A stretch of DNA of 64,000 bases, taken from assembly GCF_001586255.1 (NCBI RefSeq), contig NZ_CP014544.1, positions 372,001 through 436,000 of the forward strand, in the 5' to 3' direction. Position numbers and translations under genes: made by a program. This DNA comes from Zhongshania aliphaticivorans (lineage in GTDB: Bacteria > Pseudomonadota > Gammaproteobacteria > Pseudomonadales > Spongiibacteraceae). The notes beneath the pieces are model-generated. The model worked only from the letters and a program-made list of their open reading frames with translations. It had not been told where the DNA came from and searched no databases. Position 1 is the stretch's first letter; each line of letters begins with the position of its first letter. Below are positions 53,247 through 61,995 of the stretch, one piece after another.

Positions 53247-55538
53247 TTAGGGTTGCAGCCAAGTGGGTTCCCAGGTCTTGCTGAACGCGGGGCTAGCCCA
53301 AGCAGCAGGAAACTTGGCCGGTGCCATTTGCTGGCCACCGGTAATCACATCGCCTTTATCATCTTGATAATTCAGCCACGTAACTGTGCGCTGCCATTCC
53401 AGTGGCCGTTTAGACCAGTCACAAACACCGGTGGCGAAGGTTTGCTCTAGTGCCGCCCAGTCTTCTTCCTGCCACACAGTGTTGCCTAAACCGTAGTTGT
53501 CGGCGCGACTAAAGGGCTTGAGCTGGCACTGCACTTGGTCGCCATACTTGTCGGCGCCCGCTTGGGTGCGCGGTGTGCCAAATACCAGCATAGCGGCTTC
53601 CGGGCACATTACGCCGGGCACGCCGTTGCATTGGTCTTGGACATCGGCCGGTTTGTTGATGATGATTTTCTGCGCCAGTGGCGTGGCGCTGGTATCGGCT
53701 TCGATGGCGTCTAGCCAAGATGTCATGGCAATGAGTGATTGGTTCATGTAATTCGCGTCACCGATTAAGGCCGTGGCGCCGCCCCAGTGGACAAAATTGT
53801 CGCGGTGGCCAAGCTCGCGTTCAAGGCGCCAGCGCACCCAATAGCCATGCACGCTGTCGTGCGCCGCGCCGGGATCGGGGCCAGTCATATTAATAATAGG
53901 TACGGTATCCATGTTCACAATGGTATTTAAAATGCCAGTGCGATAGGCGTTGGGGAGTGCCGGATAGTCAGGCTTCAAGCGCGCCTGAGTCACGTTGAGG
54001 CTTGGGTCTAGGCCACCTATATTGGTGTTCAGTGCCAAAAATTGGGCGGGGCTGATAATGCCTTGCTGCAAGGGCAGTAGGCCATACTGCACACCTTCGT
54101 TGCCCAGAGGGAATCCAGCAAAGCCATAGCCAAGGTCTTGTTCTATTTTTGACCAATGGTCGCGCAGTGGGTCTTCCGCAGGAAAACGCTCGCGCGCGCC
54201 GATCATATTTTCCATAAAGGTGAGTACATCGCAGCGCACGCCCCCGGGGTTTGTGTCTTTATTGAAGCGTTCTTCGGGTGTGATGCCGCCGCAGTTTGAG
54301 GCGGGCTCTACCGCTTCGCCAAATAGCGCGGAATCAGCAAGTGAGGCGTTCACAATGCCGTTTAGGTGGCCGTAAATCTCGTTCTGTTGGTTTGGTGTAA
54401 ATATTGTTCCGTCGCGGGTGGTTGGCGCCACCGGATTTTCGGCCTTAAGGCCGAAGTACTTCAGTAAAATGTGGTAGTCAGCAAACTGAGTTGCAGTACT
54501 CATAACGTCGGGGTAGGTGCAGGTAGTCAATAAGCCTTGGTACAAACCGGGGTAGGCGTTGGCAATCATATTCTGGGTAATTGCGCCGCCGGAGCAGCCC
54601 GTGCCCACGGTGTAGCGCAGTTCACCGTATTGTTCGACAAAGCGCTCTTTGGCCATCATTAGCGATTCGGCCTGATAGCTCAAATTACAGTTGTGACCCA
54701 GGTTGAGTTGGGCGGTGGACAGTACTGACCAGCCCAGGCTCAGCGCGGTGATATAGGACTGTTCGATTGCTGGGTTACCGGGAATGGTGCCCGCGTAGTC
54801 GTCGGTGCGCGCGGAACTGGTGTCGTGGTCACCACGGCAATTGCCGCCGTGGGTTACGAGTAGGCGGCGATTCCACTGTGACTGGGGTTGTATTGGTGTC
54901 CAGCTTTCATCGGCTTTGTGTAGGGTAAAGATGGTGTATTGGTCCCGCGCCTGATAACCGATTTCCTGGCGTACTATAAATGGTAAGGTTTCACCGTTAT
55001 CGGTCGTGGTGGTAGCCACATCGGTTGGTGGATTCTCAAGATCATATGGCTGTAAGCCCGCGAGCAATGGATTGGTCGACTTATAAAGCCATTGGTATGT
55101 TGCCGCTTGGTTGCAATCCTCGTCGGTTGCGCCCTCTTGGCATTCCCAAGGTTGGATGTGCGGTCCGGTAAACACTGGGCCTCCCGAGGGGTGGTTCACC
55201 ACGGTGATGCTGTTACCGATATTGGCGCTGATGGTATTTTCACCCACACTTAAACCCTCGACCACGCCTAAAAGGCGCAAGGGATTATCTGGCGTGCTTT
55301 GCAGGACGCTGGTTACGTCGGTGTTGTTACGGAGCAGTACAAGCTCATCGCTTGCGTCAGCGCTAGCTAGCACCACCTCAACGAGTACATCGCCTGCTGA
55401 AACAAGATCTGGTCGATTCGATATTACTTGGACAGTTGCCTTGTCTACCGCTATGCCGCTTGCGCGGTTGCTGGAGTTGCCGCCGCCGCAGGCGGCTAAG
55501 GTAAGGACAGTTATTATGGCGAGCATTTTATTGTTCAT
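53247..55538 (-). CDS. DUF6351-family lipoprotein, predicted alpha/beta hydrolase
   Basis: 763 residues. The signal ends in a lipobox LTLAACGGG, so it is a lipoprotein. A beta-rich N-terminal domain covers about 20-130. The large C-terminal part has the nucleophile-like elbow GTGCSGGAI near 315. It matches the DUF6351 family, which resembles tannases and feruloyl esterases in layout. Hydrolysis of a polymer or large ester is inferred. It is monocistronic, with no regulon palindrome at its start. Confidence 0.8.
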   Translation of the reverse strand: MNNKMLAIITVLTLAACGGGNSSNRASGIAVDKATVQVISNRPDLVSAGDVLVEVVLASADASDELVLLRNNTDVTSVLQSTPDNPLRLLGVVEGLSVGENTISANIGNSITVVNHPSGGPVFTGPHIQPWECQEGATDEDCNQAATYQWLYKSTNPLLAGLQPYDLENPPTDVATTTTDNGETLPFIVRQEIGYQARDQYTIFTLHKADESWTPIQPQSQWNRRLLVTHGGNCRGDHDTSSARTDDYAGTIPGNPAIEQSYITALSLGWSVLSTAQLNLGHNCNLSYQAESLMMAKERFVEQYGELRYTVGTGCSGGAITQNMIANAYPGLYQGLLTTCTYPDVMSTATQFADYHILLKYFGLKAENPVAPTTRDGTIFTPNQQNEIYGHLNGIVNASLADSALFGEAVEPASNCGGITPEERFNKDTNPGGVRCDVLTFMENMIGARERFPAEDPLRDHWSKIEQDLGYGFAGFPLGNEGVQYGLLPLQQGIISPAQFLALNTNIGGLDPSLNVTQARLKPDYPALPNAYRTGILNTIVNMDTVPIINMTGPDPGAAHDSVHGYWVRWRLERELGHRDNFVHWGGATALIGDANYMNQSLIAMTSWLDAIEADTSATPLAQKIIINKPADVQDQCNGVPGVMCPEAAMLVFGTPRTQAGADKYGDQVQCQLKPFSRADNYGLGNTVWQEEDWAALEQTFATGVCDWSKRPLEWQRTVTWLNYQDDKGDVITGGQQMAPAKFPAAWASPAFSKTWEPTWLQP

Positions 55539-55650
55539 GGGTTTATCCTCTGCGCTCTAAATTCTACGCTTGTCTAACTAAATACAATAGCCGCACTACT
55601 CTATAGGCTTGCTAGGTGATGTCAAACTCCTAGTTGTCGGTGGTATTGCT

Positions 55651-57381
55651 TTAATGTGGTCGTTGTTGGAAACGCTGCTTTTTCCGATAGGGGAATACGT
55701 CGGCGACGTAACCATTGCGTATGGTTTCCTGCAGGCCACGCCAGTAGGCTGGGTCGTAGAGGTCACTGTGCAATGAATCAAACACCTTTTTGGCGCGCTG
55801 GTTACCAGAGAAAAATAAACGGAATTCCTCGGGGAATACATCTTCTGGTTTGACCTCGTACCAGGGCTGGCTGGCCATGGCTTGCTCGTCGTTTTTCGGC
55901 TCGGGCAGTGAGCGGAAGTTGCAGTCGGTCAGTGGACAAATTTCATCGTAGTCGTAAAACACCACGCGGCCGTGACGGGTAACGCCAAAGTTTTTGAGTA
56001 ACATATCGCCGGGGAAGATATTGCCCGCTGCCAATTGCTTTATGGCATTGCCGTATTCGCCCATCACGCTGTCGAGCTGTTGCTCATTGCAGTCTTTGAG
56101 GTAAAGATTGAGGGGAATCATTTTACGTTCGATGTATACGTGCTTTAGAAGCAGCGCATTGCCGCTAACGCTAACTTTTGAGGGCGCCTCTTTTTCTAAT
56201 TCGGCAATAAGCTCGTCGGAAAAGCGGCGGCGATCAAAAGCAAGATTATTGAATTCTTGTGTGTCCGCCATGCGCCCGCCGCGATCCCAGCGTTTTACCA
56301 AACTGTAGCATTTGCGAACATGCTCTTGGCTCATGTCTTTGGGCGGTGTAAAGCGATCTTTAATTACTTTGTACACATAGCCAAAGTCCGGGCGGGTAAA
56401 TACCAGCATAACCATGCCTTTAATGCCCGGTGCAATGATATACGGCGATTCGCTATTGGCAGTTTCATTCACCGCAAAGCGATAAAACTCGGTTTTACCG
56501 TGCTTGGGCATGCCGATGGCAATATACAGCTCAAAGATCTCTTTGTGGGGCATTAGCCGATGTAAGAAGGCGATGTACTCTGATGGCACCGAGGTGTCGA
56601 CCATAAAATAGCTTCGGCTAAAGCTGAATAAGATTGAGATGTCATCGGGATCAGAGAGTACGGTGTCAACGAATATGGAATTGTTTTCGCTGTGTAAAAT
56701 AGGCAGTACAAAGGGCATGGTGAAGTCGCCGCTGACAATGCGGCCGACCAAATAAGCGGCTTTGTTGCGGAAAAATAACGACTCTAGTGTTTCGACATAA
56801 ATGTCTTTGCTGCGATCTCGAATTTTGGGAATAAGTTCGCGGTTAACGACGTTCATGATAAAGCCCACGTCGCGGTCGAGATCTTCCCAGGGGATGTTGA
56901 ACTCGCAGTCAATGAGCATTGATTTGGTGATATCGACGGCATTGTCACCGTCAAAGCGGTAGCGGCGCAGTATGGACTCACTTGAGACTGGGGCGCAGTG
57001 TTCGACTGAGGTCAGGGCAAAGGTGTGCACATCGCGGATTTTTTCATGCTTGAATATGTAACAATAAATCGAATTGAAAAACGATTGCGCAATTTCAAAA
57101 TTGTCGTGATTTTGTATAAGCTCTGCGTATTCCTGCTTGGCAATTTCCCAGTTGTCCCGATCTTCAACACTGCCGCCGGTAATGGTATATGCAGCTTCGG
57201 CAACGATTCTGCGCTTTTGTTTCCATAAATCTAAACGATCACGCATGGCTTTTTGTGCACCGTGCCAGTCGGCCCCTTCAAAACGCGCTTGCGCGCCGAG
57301 GGTGATGTTTTTGTACTCGGCAAAAAAAGCATCGAAACCATTGAGAATAGCCATGGCTAGGCGACGGGTAACTGCGGTCAT
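55651..57381 (-). CDS. aceK: Isocitrate dehydrogenase kinase/phosphatase
   Basis: 576 residues, usual length. It switches isocitrate dehydrogenase off by phosphorylation during growth on acetate or fatty acids. The ATP site AEKALL-type region is near 315 (GIKGMVMLVFTRPDFGYVYKV), catalytic Asp and metal residues are in ERKMIPLNLYLKD near 415 and FGVTRHGRVVFYDYDE near 465. It lies apart from aceA by three genes. Together with aceA and the malate synthase it supports the glyoxylate shunt. Confidence 0.94.
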   Translation of the reverse strand: MTAVTRRLAMAILNGFDAFFAEYKNITLGAQARFEGADWHGAQKAMRDRLDLWKQKRRIVAEAAYTITGGSVEDRDNWEIAKQEYAELIQNHDNFEIAQSFFNSIYCYIFKHEKIRDVHTFALTSVEHCAPVSSESILRRYRFDGDNAVDITKSMLIDCEFNIPWEDLDRDVGFIMNVVNRELIPKIRDRSKDIYVETLESLFFRNKAAYLVGRIVSGDFTMPFVLPILHSENNSIFVDTVLSDPDDISILFSFSRSYFMVDTSVPSEYIAFLHRLMPHKEIFELYIAIGMPKHGKTEFYRFAVNETANSESPYIIAPGIKGMVMLVFTRPDFGYVYKVIKDRFTPPKDMSQEHVRKCYSLVKRWDRGGRMADTQEFNNLAFDRRRFSDELIAELEKEAPSKVSVSGNALLLKHVYIERKMIPLNLYLKDCNEQQLDSVMGEYGNAIKQLAAGNIFPGDMLLKNFGVTRHGRVVFYDYDEICPLTDCNFRSLPEPKNDEQAMASQPWYEVKPEDVFPEEFRLFFSGNQRAKKVFDSLHSDLYDPAYWRGLQETIRNGYVADVFPYRKKQRFQQRPH

Positions 57382-57589
57382 GCGTGTGGTTCCTGAGTTT
57401 AGTTCTGTTTGCTGGTAAGCCTAGTTTGGCAGAATGCTGGACGGAAGACGCTAAAACCAAGTCGGAGCTCAGGCGTCTGGCGAAAAATCAACAGCAACGC
57501 TTAATCGTACTATGTGCGTGAGCTGATATTTTCCGACATGAGCGTAGCGAATACCCTAGCGTCCCCCGTCTTCCATCAAGCGTCTCCCG

Positions 57590-58624
57590 CTAAAGGAAGC
57601 AATCCGCCAAAATTTCCATGGCTTCTGGCTGCTGACAATTTAGTAGCATGGTATCAACCTCGCCTCGGCTGGACGCGGCGTTCCAGTCTTTGGCGCGTTC
57701 ACGAATTCTCGCTTCAGGGCCAACGAGCGCGACTTCGTCGACTAGAGCGTCGGGTACGGCGGCGCGAGCCTCTTCTTTTTTGCCCGCTAAATAAAGATCC
57801 TGGATTTTCTCAGCGGCATCGCCATAGCCCATGCGCGTTGCGTAATCGGTGTAAAAGTTTTTACCCTTGGCACCCATGCCGCCAATGTAAAGTGCGAGGA
57901 AGTCTTTAATAAATACGCGGCAGCCGTCGAGGTCGTCGCCCATAATGACGCCAACAAAGGGTGCAACATTAAAGTCGGCTTTTTTGCGCCCGCTTTTTTC
58001 GAGGCCTTTTTCGATGCTGGGTTCTAGTACAGCGTATTTTTCTGGGCTCATCCACACGGGGAATACGCCGTCGGCGACTTCAGCGGAGGCGCTCACGCCA
58101 GCGGGGGTAATTGAGGCGGTGTAGATCGGGATGCTTGGGTCGCCGTGAAGTATGGATTTTAGGGGCTTGCCAAGACCAGTAGCGCCGGGGCCACTATAGG
58201 GCATTTGATACATCTTACCGTCGAAGGTAACTGGCCCCTTGCGCTCAAAAATCTCCTTCATAATTTTAATGTACTCACGGGTGCGGGTCACCGGCTTGCC
58301 GTAGGGCACGCCGTGCCAGCCTTCGACTACCTGTGGGCCTGATGCACCGAGGCCAACTATAAAGCGACCGCCAGAGAGTTGGTCTAAGCTCATGGCGGTC
58401 ATGGCGCACATGGCCGGGGTTCGCGCCGGCATTTGCATAATGGCGGTGCCGACTTTAATTTTGCTAGTCTGGGCTAAAATCCACGCGGCCGGAGTAACGG
58501 CGTCAGAACCGTAGGCTTCGGCTGTCCACACCGAATCAAAACCCAGTGTTTCGGCGTGCTTAACCGTATCCATGGGAATAGAGAGTTTTGCGCCAGAGTA
58601 GCCCAGTAATAGTCCTAGTTTCAT
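57590..58624 (-). CDS. LLM-class flavin/F420-type oxidoreductase
   Basis: 344 residues, luciferase-like TIM barrel. N-terminal GLLLGYSGAKLSIPMDTVKHA near 4-24 and GFDSVWTAEAYGSD near 28-41, then SGGRFIVGLGASGPQVVEGWHG near 84-105. These match the group annotated as F420-dependent in actinobacteria; whether the organism makes F420 or uses FMN is unknown. Related genes often accompany steroid and terpenoid degradation. It precedes no obvious partner; the RraA-like gene is just upstream on the same strand, 38 bases away. Confidence 0.85.
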   Translation of the reverse strand: MKLGLLLGYSGAKLSIPMDTVKHAETLGFDSVWTAEAYGSDAVTPAAWILAQTSKIKVGTAIMQMPARTPAMCAMTAMSLDQLSGGRFIVGLGASGPQVVEGWHGVPYGKPVTRTREYIKIMKEIFERKGPVTFDGKMYQMPYSGPGATGLGKPLKSILHGDPSIPIYTASITPAGVSASAEVADGVFPVWMSPEKYAVLEPSIEKGLEKSGRKKADFNVAPFVGVIMGDDLDGCRVFIKDFLALYIGGMGAKGKNFYTDYATRMGYGDAAEKIQDLYLAGKKEEARAAVPDALVDEVALVGPEARIRERAKDWNAASSRGEVDTMLLNCQQPEAMEILADCFL

Positions 58625-58662
58625 TATTTTATCCTTTTATTTGATTGCCACAGCCTAGTAGA

Positions 58663-59154
58663 TTACAGCGTGTCTGTCAGTGGCTGCTTTGAAATGATTG
58701 CGCCGCTTAGGTCGGCGTATAGGTGCTCGCCTGGGTATAGTGTAGTACCGCCAAATTCCAGTGCAATATTGCAACGGCCGTCGCCCAGTTTTTCGGTTTT
58801 GCGGGGTACGCTGCCCAGCGCCATGATGCCAATGGGCATGTTGGCCAGCTCTTCCACGTCGCGCAGATAACCGTAGATTACAATACCGCGCCAGCCGTTA
58901 TCGGCTGCAGCGCGAGCAAGGTTGTCGCCGAGTAGTGAGCGTCGCGGTGAGGCGCCGCCATCGACAACGAGCACGCGATTATTGCCCGGTGTTTTAACCA
59001 CTTCGGCAACTTTGGAGTTGTCTTCAAAGCATTTAATGGTGACGATTTCGCCCCAGAAATGCTGTTTACCGCCATAGTGGCGGAAGTTCACCTCTAGTAC
59101 GCGCACGTTATCGCCATGTTCATCGCAGAGATCGGGGGTGGATATCGTATTCAT
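58663..59154 (-). CDS. rraA: RraA family protein
   Basis: 163 residues from the ATG at 59154 with GGAG upstream; the ORF is open to 59208. RraA fold: STPDLCDEHGDNVRVLE near 4-20, the central VVDGGASPRRSLLGDNLA near 75-92, and GWRGIVIYGYLRDVEEL near 98-114. Full proteins inhibit RNase E; those with G-D-N and R motifs can be 4-hydroxy-4-methyl-2-oxoglutarate aldolases. The GDNLA and R motifs are both kept, so either role is possible. It is upstream of the LLM gene. Confidence 0.9.
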   Translation of the reverse strand: MNTISTPDLCDEHGDNVRVLEVNFRHYGGKQHFWGEIVTIKCFEDNSKVAEVVKTPGNNRVLVVDGGASPRRSLLGDNLARAAADNGWRGIVIYGYLRDVEELANMPIGIMALGSVPRKTEKLGDGRCNIALEFGGTTLYPGEHLYADLSGAIISKQPLTDTL

Positions 59155-59263
59155 AGTAACTCCTGCAGTGGTTGGTGGTGGGCGAGTAATGGAAAGGGTA
59201 AAAACCACTATGCCTTTTTTTGCGCCTCCCGTCTCCCGTCACGTATTGGGTAAACGGTTTTAC

Positions 59264-59827
59264 TTATTCGCTAACAAGTTTTAGGTAATTGGCGCTTATA
59301 TCGCTATTGATATAGGCCATGCCCAGTACGGTTAAGTACTCCAGGCGATCGGCTTTCATTAGATCGATATCGGGTATGCCGAAGCCATTTTCCTGATAAA
59401 TCCCTGCCAAATACGCCATAAAGTCTTCACCTTCTTTGAGTAGCAGCAAGCTCGCGGCACCGACATCGGGCTTTACTTTGGCGTTTAGGCCTTCTGGAAG
59501 GCTTACGGCAAACACAACAGGGTGCTCATTGCCTTCAACACGCACACTGCGGTTCCTCACGGTTTGCTGCGCCCAATAAAAAGCCAGCTCTTTGCTTTGA
59601 GTTAAAAAAACCGGCTCAATCGATTCGGTATAACTATTGCCGATGGTTGCCATGGTTTGCTTTGCGGCGTTTTTGAGTACTTTGTCACCGGAGCGCTTCA
59701 GGCCCTGGGTTTTGATTGAGTCGACTAGCGCCGACGAAGTGCCGTGATACCAGACGTTACTCGTAGCAAATCCTTGGTCGCGCAATACATTGTTAGCGTC
59801 TTTAAGAAAAGTAGGTGTATTAGTCAT
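59264..59827 (-). CDS. Hypothetical protein with an ADP-ribosyltransferase-like pattern
   Basis: 187 residues from the ATG at 59827; a GTG four codons earlier is possible. No signal peptide. The N-terminal part has WYHGTSSALVDSIKTQGLKR near 25-44, and later VFLTQSKELAFYWAQQ near 73-88; this order (H-G-T-S ... G-L ... T ... A-x-Y/W) recalls ART-fold proteins such as KptA and PARP-like toxins. A possible third-motif Glu is in DRLEYLTVLG. This is pattern reading, not a proven homology. It lies downstream of aceA beyond a terminator. Confidence 0.65.
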   Translation of the reverse strand: MTNTPTFLKDANNVLRDQGFATSNVWYHGTSSALVDSIKTQGLKRSGDKVLKNAAKQTMATIGNSYTESIEPVFLTQSKELAFYWAQQTVRNRSVRVEGNEHPVVFAVSLPEGLNAKVKPDVGAASLLLLKEGEDFMAYLAGIYQENGFGIPDIDLMKADRLEYLTVLGMAYINSDISANYLKLVSE

Positions 59828-59934
59828 ATTGGAAGTCACTTAGTCAGTTTTAGTTGGCAAAGAGCTGAAATGCTGAAAGAAAAGCAACTCGCTGCCTTTG
59901 CCGCTATAGCGGGAAACCATCATATTCTATTCAT

Positions 59935-59970
59935 AAAAAAGGCGACACCTTTTGCAAGGGTCGCCTTTTT
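59935..59970 (-). terminator. Bidirectional terminator after aceA
   Basis: GGCGAC-a-CC (59941-59949) pairs with GG-g-GTCGCC near 59957-59965; A6 on one side and T5 on the other. It separates aceA from the ART-like gene. Confidence 0.85.
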
Positions 59971-60042
59971 CTACTGCGCTGAACTGTGCCCTGCTGATGC
60001 GTATGCAATCGCCAGGGCACGTCACTTACACCTTAATTCAAC

Positions 60043-61641
60043 TTAGTTGAACTGGTTAGAAGTGTTTTTCGCGCCGCCTGCTTTCAGTGCAAGCTCGCCA
60101 GCGTAGTATTCTTTGTGGTCGTCACCCATGTCTGAACCAGACATGTTTTGGTGCTTAACACAGGCGATACCCTGACGGATTTCTTTACGCTGTACGCCAG
60201 CAACATAACCCAGCATGCCCTGCTCACCGAAGTACTCTTTTGCGAGGTTGTCAGTAGACAGCGCTGCAGTGTGGTAAGTCGGCAGAGTGATCAGGTGGTG
60301 GAATACGTTCGCTTCACGGGCAGTGTCTGCCTGGAAAGTCTTGATACGTTCATCAGCAACGGCAGCCAATTCAGTTTCGTCGTATTCAGCTGACATCAGG
60401 TTTGCACGATCATAGGCAGATACGTCTTTACCTTCAGCAGTCCAAGTATCGAAAGTCTGCTGGCGGAAGTTCAGTGTCCAGTTGAAAGAAGGAGAGTTGT
60501 TGTAAACCAACTTCGCATCTGGGTGAACTTTACGAACTTCGTCCATCATGCCTTTGATTTCGTGAACGGTTGGAACGGCTGTTTCGATCCAAAGCAGGTC
60601 GGCGCCAGCATTGATAGCTTCGATACAGTCAAATACGCAACGCTCGTGACCAGTGCCTTCGCGGAACTGGTACAGGCCAGAAGGCAGACGCTTGGGACGA
60701 ACCAGCTTGCCGTTACGGTTGAAGCAAACGTCGCCTTCAGCCATGTCAGCTACGTTGATTTCTTCAACGTCTAAGAACGAGTTGTAAATGTCGCCCTGAT
60801 CGCCTGGCTCTTTAACAACGGCGATTTCTTTGGTCAGGCCAGCACCTTCAGAGTCAGTACGTGCAACGATAACGCCGTTGTCGACTCCCAGCTCTAAGAA
60901 AGCGTAACGCAATGCGCGCAGCTTATTGTGGAAGTCGGCGTGGGGTACGGTTACTTTGCCGTCTTGGTGACCGCACTGCTTTTCGTCAGCAACTTGGTTT
61001 TCGATCTGCAGGCAGCAAGCGCCAGCTTCGATCATTTGCTTGGCCATCAGGTAAGTCGCTTCAGCGTTACCGAAACCAGCGTCGATGTCTGCAACAATAG
61101 GTACTACGTGAGTAACATGGTTGTCGATTTGATCTTGGATCTTAGCTTCTTCAGCGGTGTCGCCAGCTTCGCGAGCAGCATCCAGAGCGCGGAACAAACC
61201 GCCCAGCTCACGTGCATCGGCTTGACGCAGGAAGGTGTAGAGCTCGCGTACTAGGTCGGCAACAACGGTTTTTTCATGCATTGATTGGTCAGGCAAGGGA
61301 CCAAAGGACGAGCGCAGAGCGGCAACCATCCAGCCAGACAGGTACAAGTAGCGACGATCAGTTTTACCGTTGAAGTGTTTCTTAATAGAAATCATCTTCT
61401 GCTGACCAATAAAACCATGCCAGCAACCCAGAGACTGAGTGTATTTGGTTTTGTCTTTGTCAAACGCGGCCATGTCTGCACGCATGATGTCGGCAGTGTA
61501 TTTGGCAATGTCTAGACCGGTTTTGAATTTGTTCTGGGCGCGCATGCGTGCGACATACTCGGGGTTGATTCCGTCCCAGCTGTGGCCAGCTTGTTCCTTA
61601 AGTGAGGCAACTGCCTGGATGTCTGCTTGTAGAGTTGACAT
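60043..61641 (-). CDS. aceA: Isocitrate lyase
   Basis: 532 residues, the long form found in Pseudomonas and relatives (E. coli has 434). It cleaves isocitrate to glyoxylate and succinate. The catalytic motif is EKQCGHQDGKV near 213-223, VPIVADIDAGFGNAEATY near 180 holds metal-binding Asp residues, and ARTDSEGAGL near 258. It is monocistronic, with a terminator. It is divergent from the malate synthase gene over 354 AT-rich bases, so both can be coordinated. Confidence 0.97.
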   Translation of the reverse strand: MSTLQADIQAVASLKEQAGHSWDGINPEYVARMRAQNKFKTGLDIAKYTADIMRADMAAFDKDKTKYTQSLGCWHGFIGQQKMISIKKHFNGKTDRRYLYLSGWMVAALRSSFGPLPDQSMHEKTVVADLVRELYTFLRQADARELGGLFRALDAAREAGDTAEEAKIQDQIDNHVTHVVPIVADIDAGFGNAEATYLMAKQMIEAGACCLQIENQVADEKQCGHQDGKVTVPHADFHNKLRALRYAFLELGVDNGVIVARTDSEGAGLTKEIAVVKEPGDQGDIYNSFLDVEEINVADMAEGDVCFNRNGKLVRPKRLPSGLYQFREGTGHERCVFDCIEAINAGADLLWIETAVPTVHEIKGMMDEVRKVHPDAKLVYNNSPSFNWTLNFRQQTFDTWTAEGKDVSAYDRANLMSAEYDETELAAVADERIKTFQADTAREANVFHHLITLPTYHTAALSTDNLAKEYFGEQGMLGYVAGVQRKEIRQGIACVKHQNMSGSDMGDDHKEYYAGELALKAGGAKNTSNQFN

Positions 61642-61995
61642 ATGTGGTCCCTATTTTGTGCGTTTGGGTGGTTAACGCTGCCTAGTTTACGCGTGACTGT
61701 TAAATTTTTCTAATTTATAGATATTATGTCGGTTATTTATTGAGTGAATAATGTTTGCTTGATCGCCATTGAAGCGCTATATAGCTACACAATAATAGAA
61801 GGGCTTTTGGGAATGCGCCGAATTCCACCATTATAGCTGCTCAATATAAATTATTCATTCATAAAAAGAATAGTAAAGATAATATGGATAAATTTGCAGA
61901 ATTATCCTCAGGTGCTAGGATGTTGGTCTACATTTGAGTTATGTCGCACGCAGTTAATTATTAAACACAAAGTATTAATTTATTAAGGAGTGATT
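61642..61995. promoter_or_regulatory. Divergent promoter region aceA / glcB
   Basis: 354 AT-rich bases between the two glyoxylate-shunt genes. Several AT-rich inverted segments occur, such as the Asp-like ATAAATTATTCATTCATAAA at 61845-61864, but none is clear enough to name. The window-wide palindrome is absent. The gene to the right has AAGGAG at 61985-61990. Confidence 0.45.
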
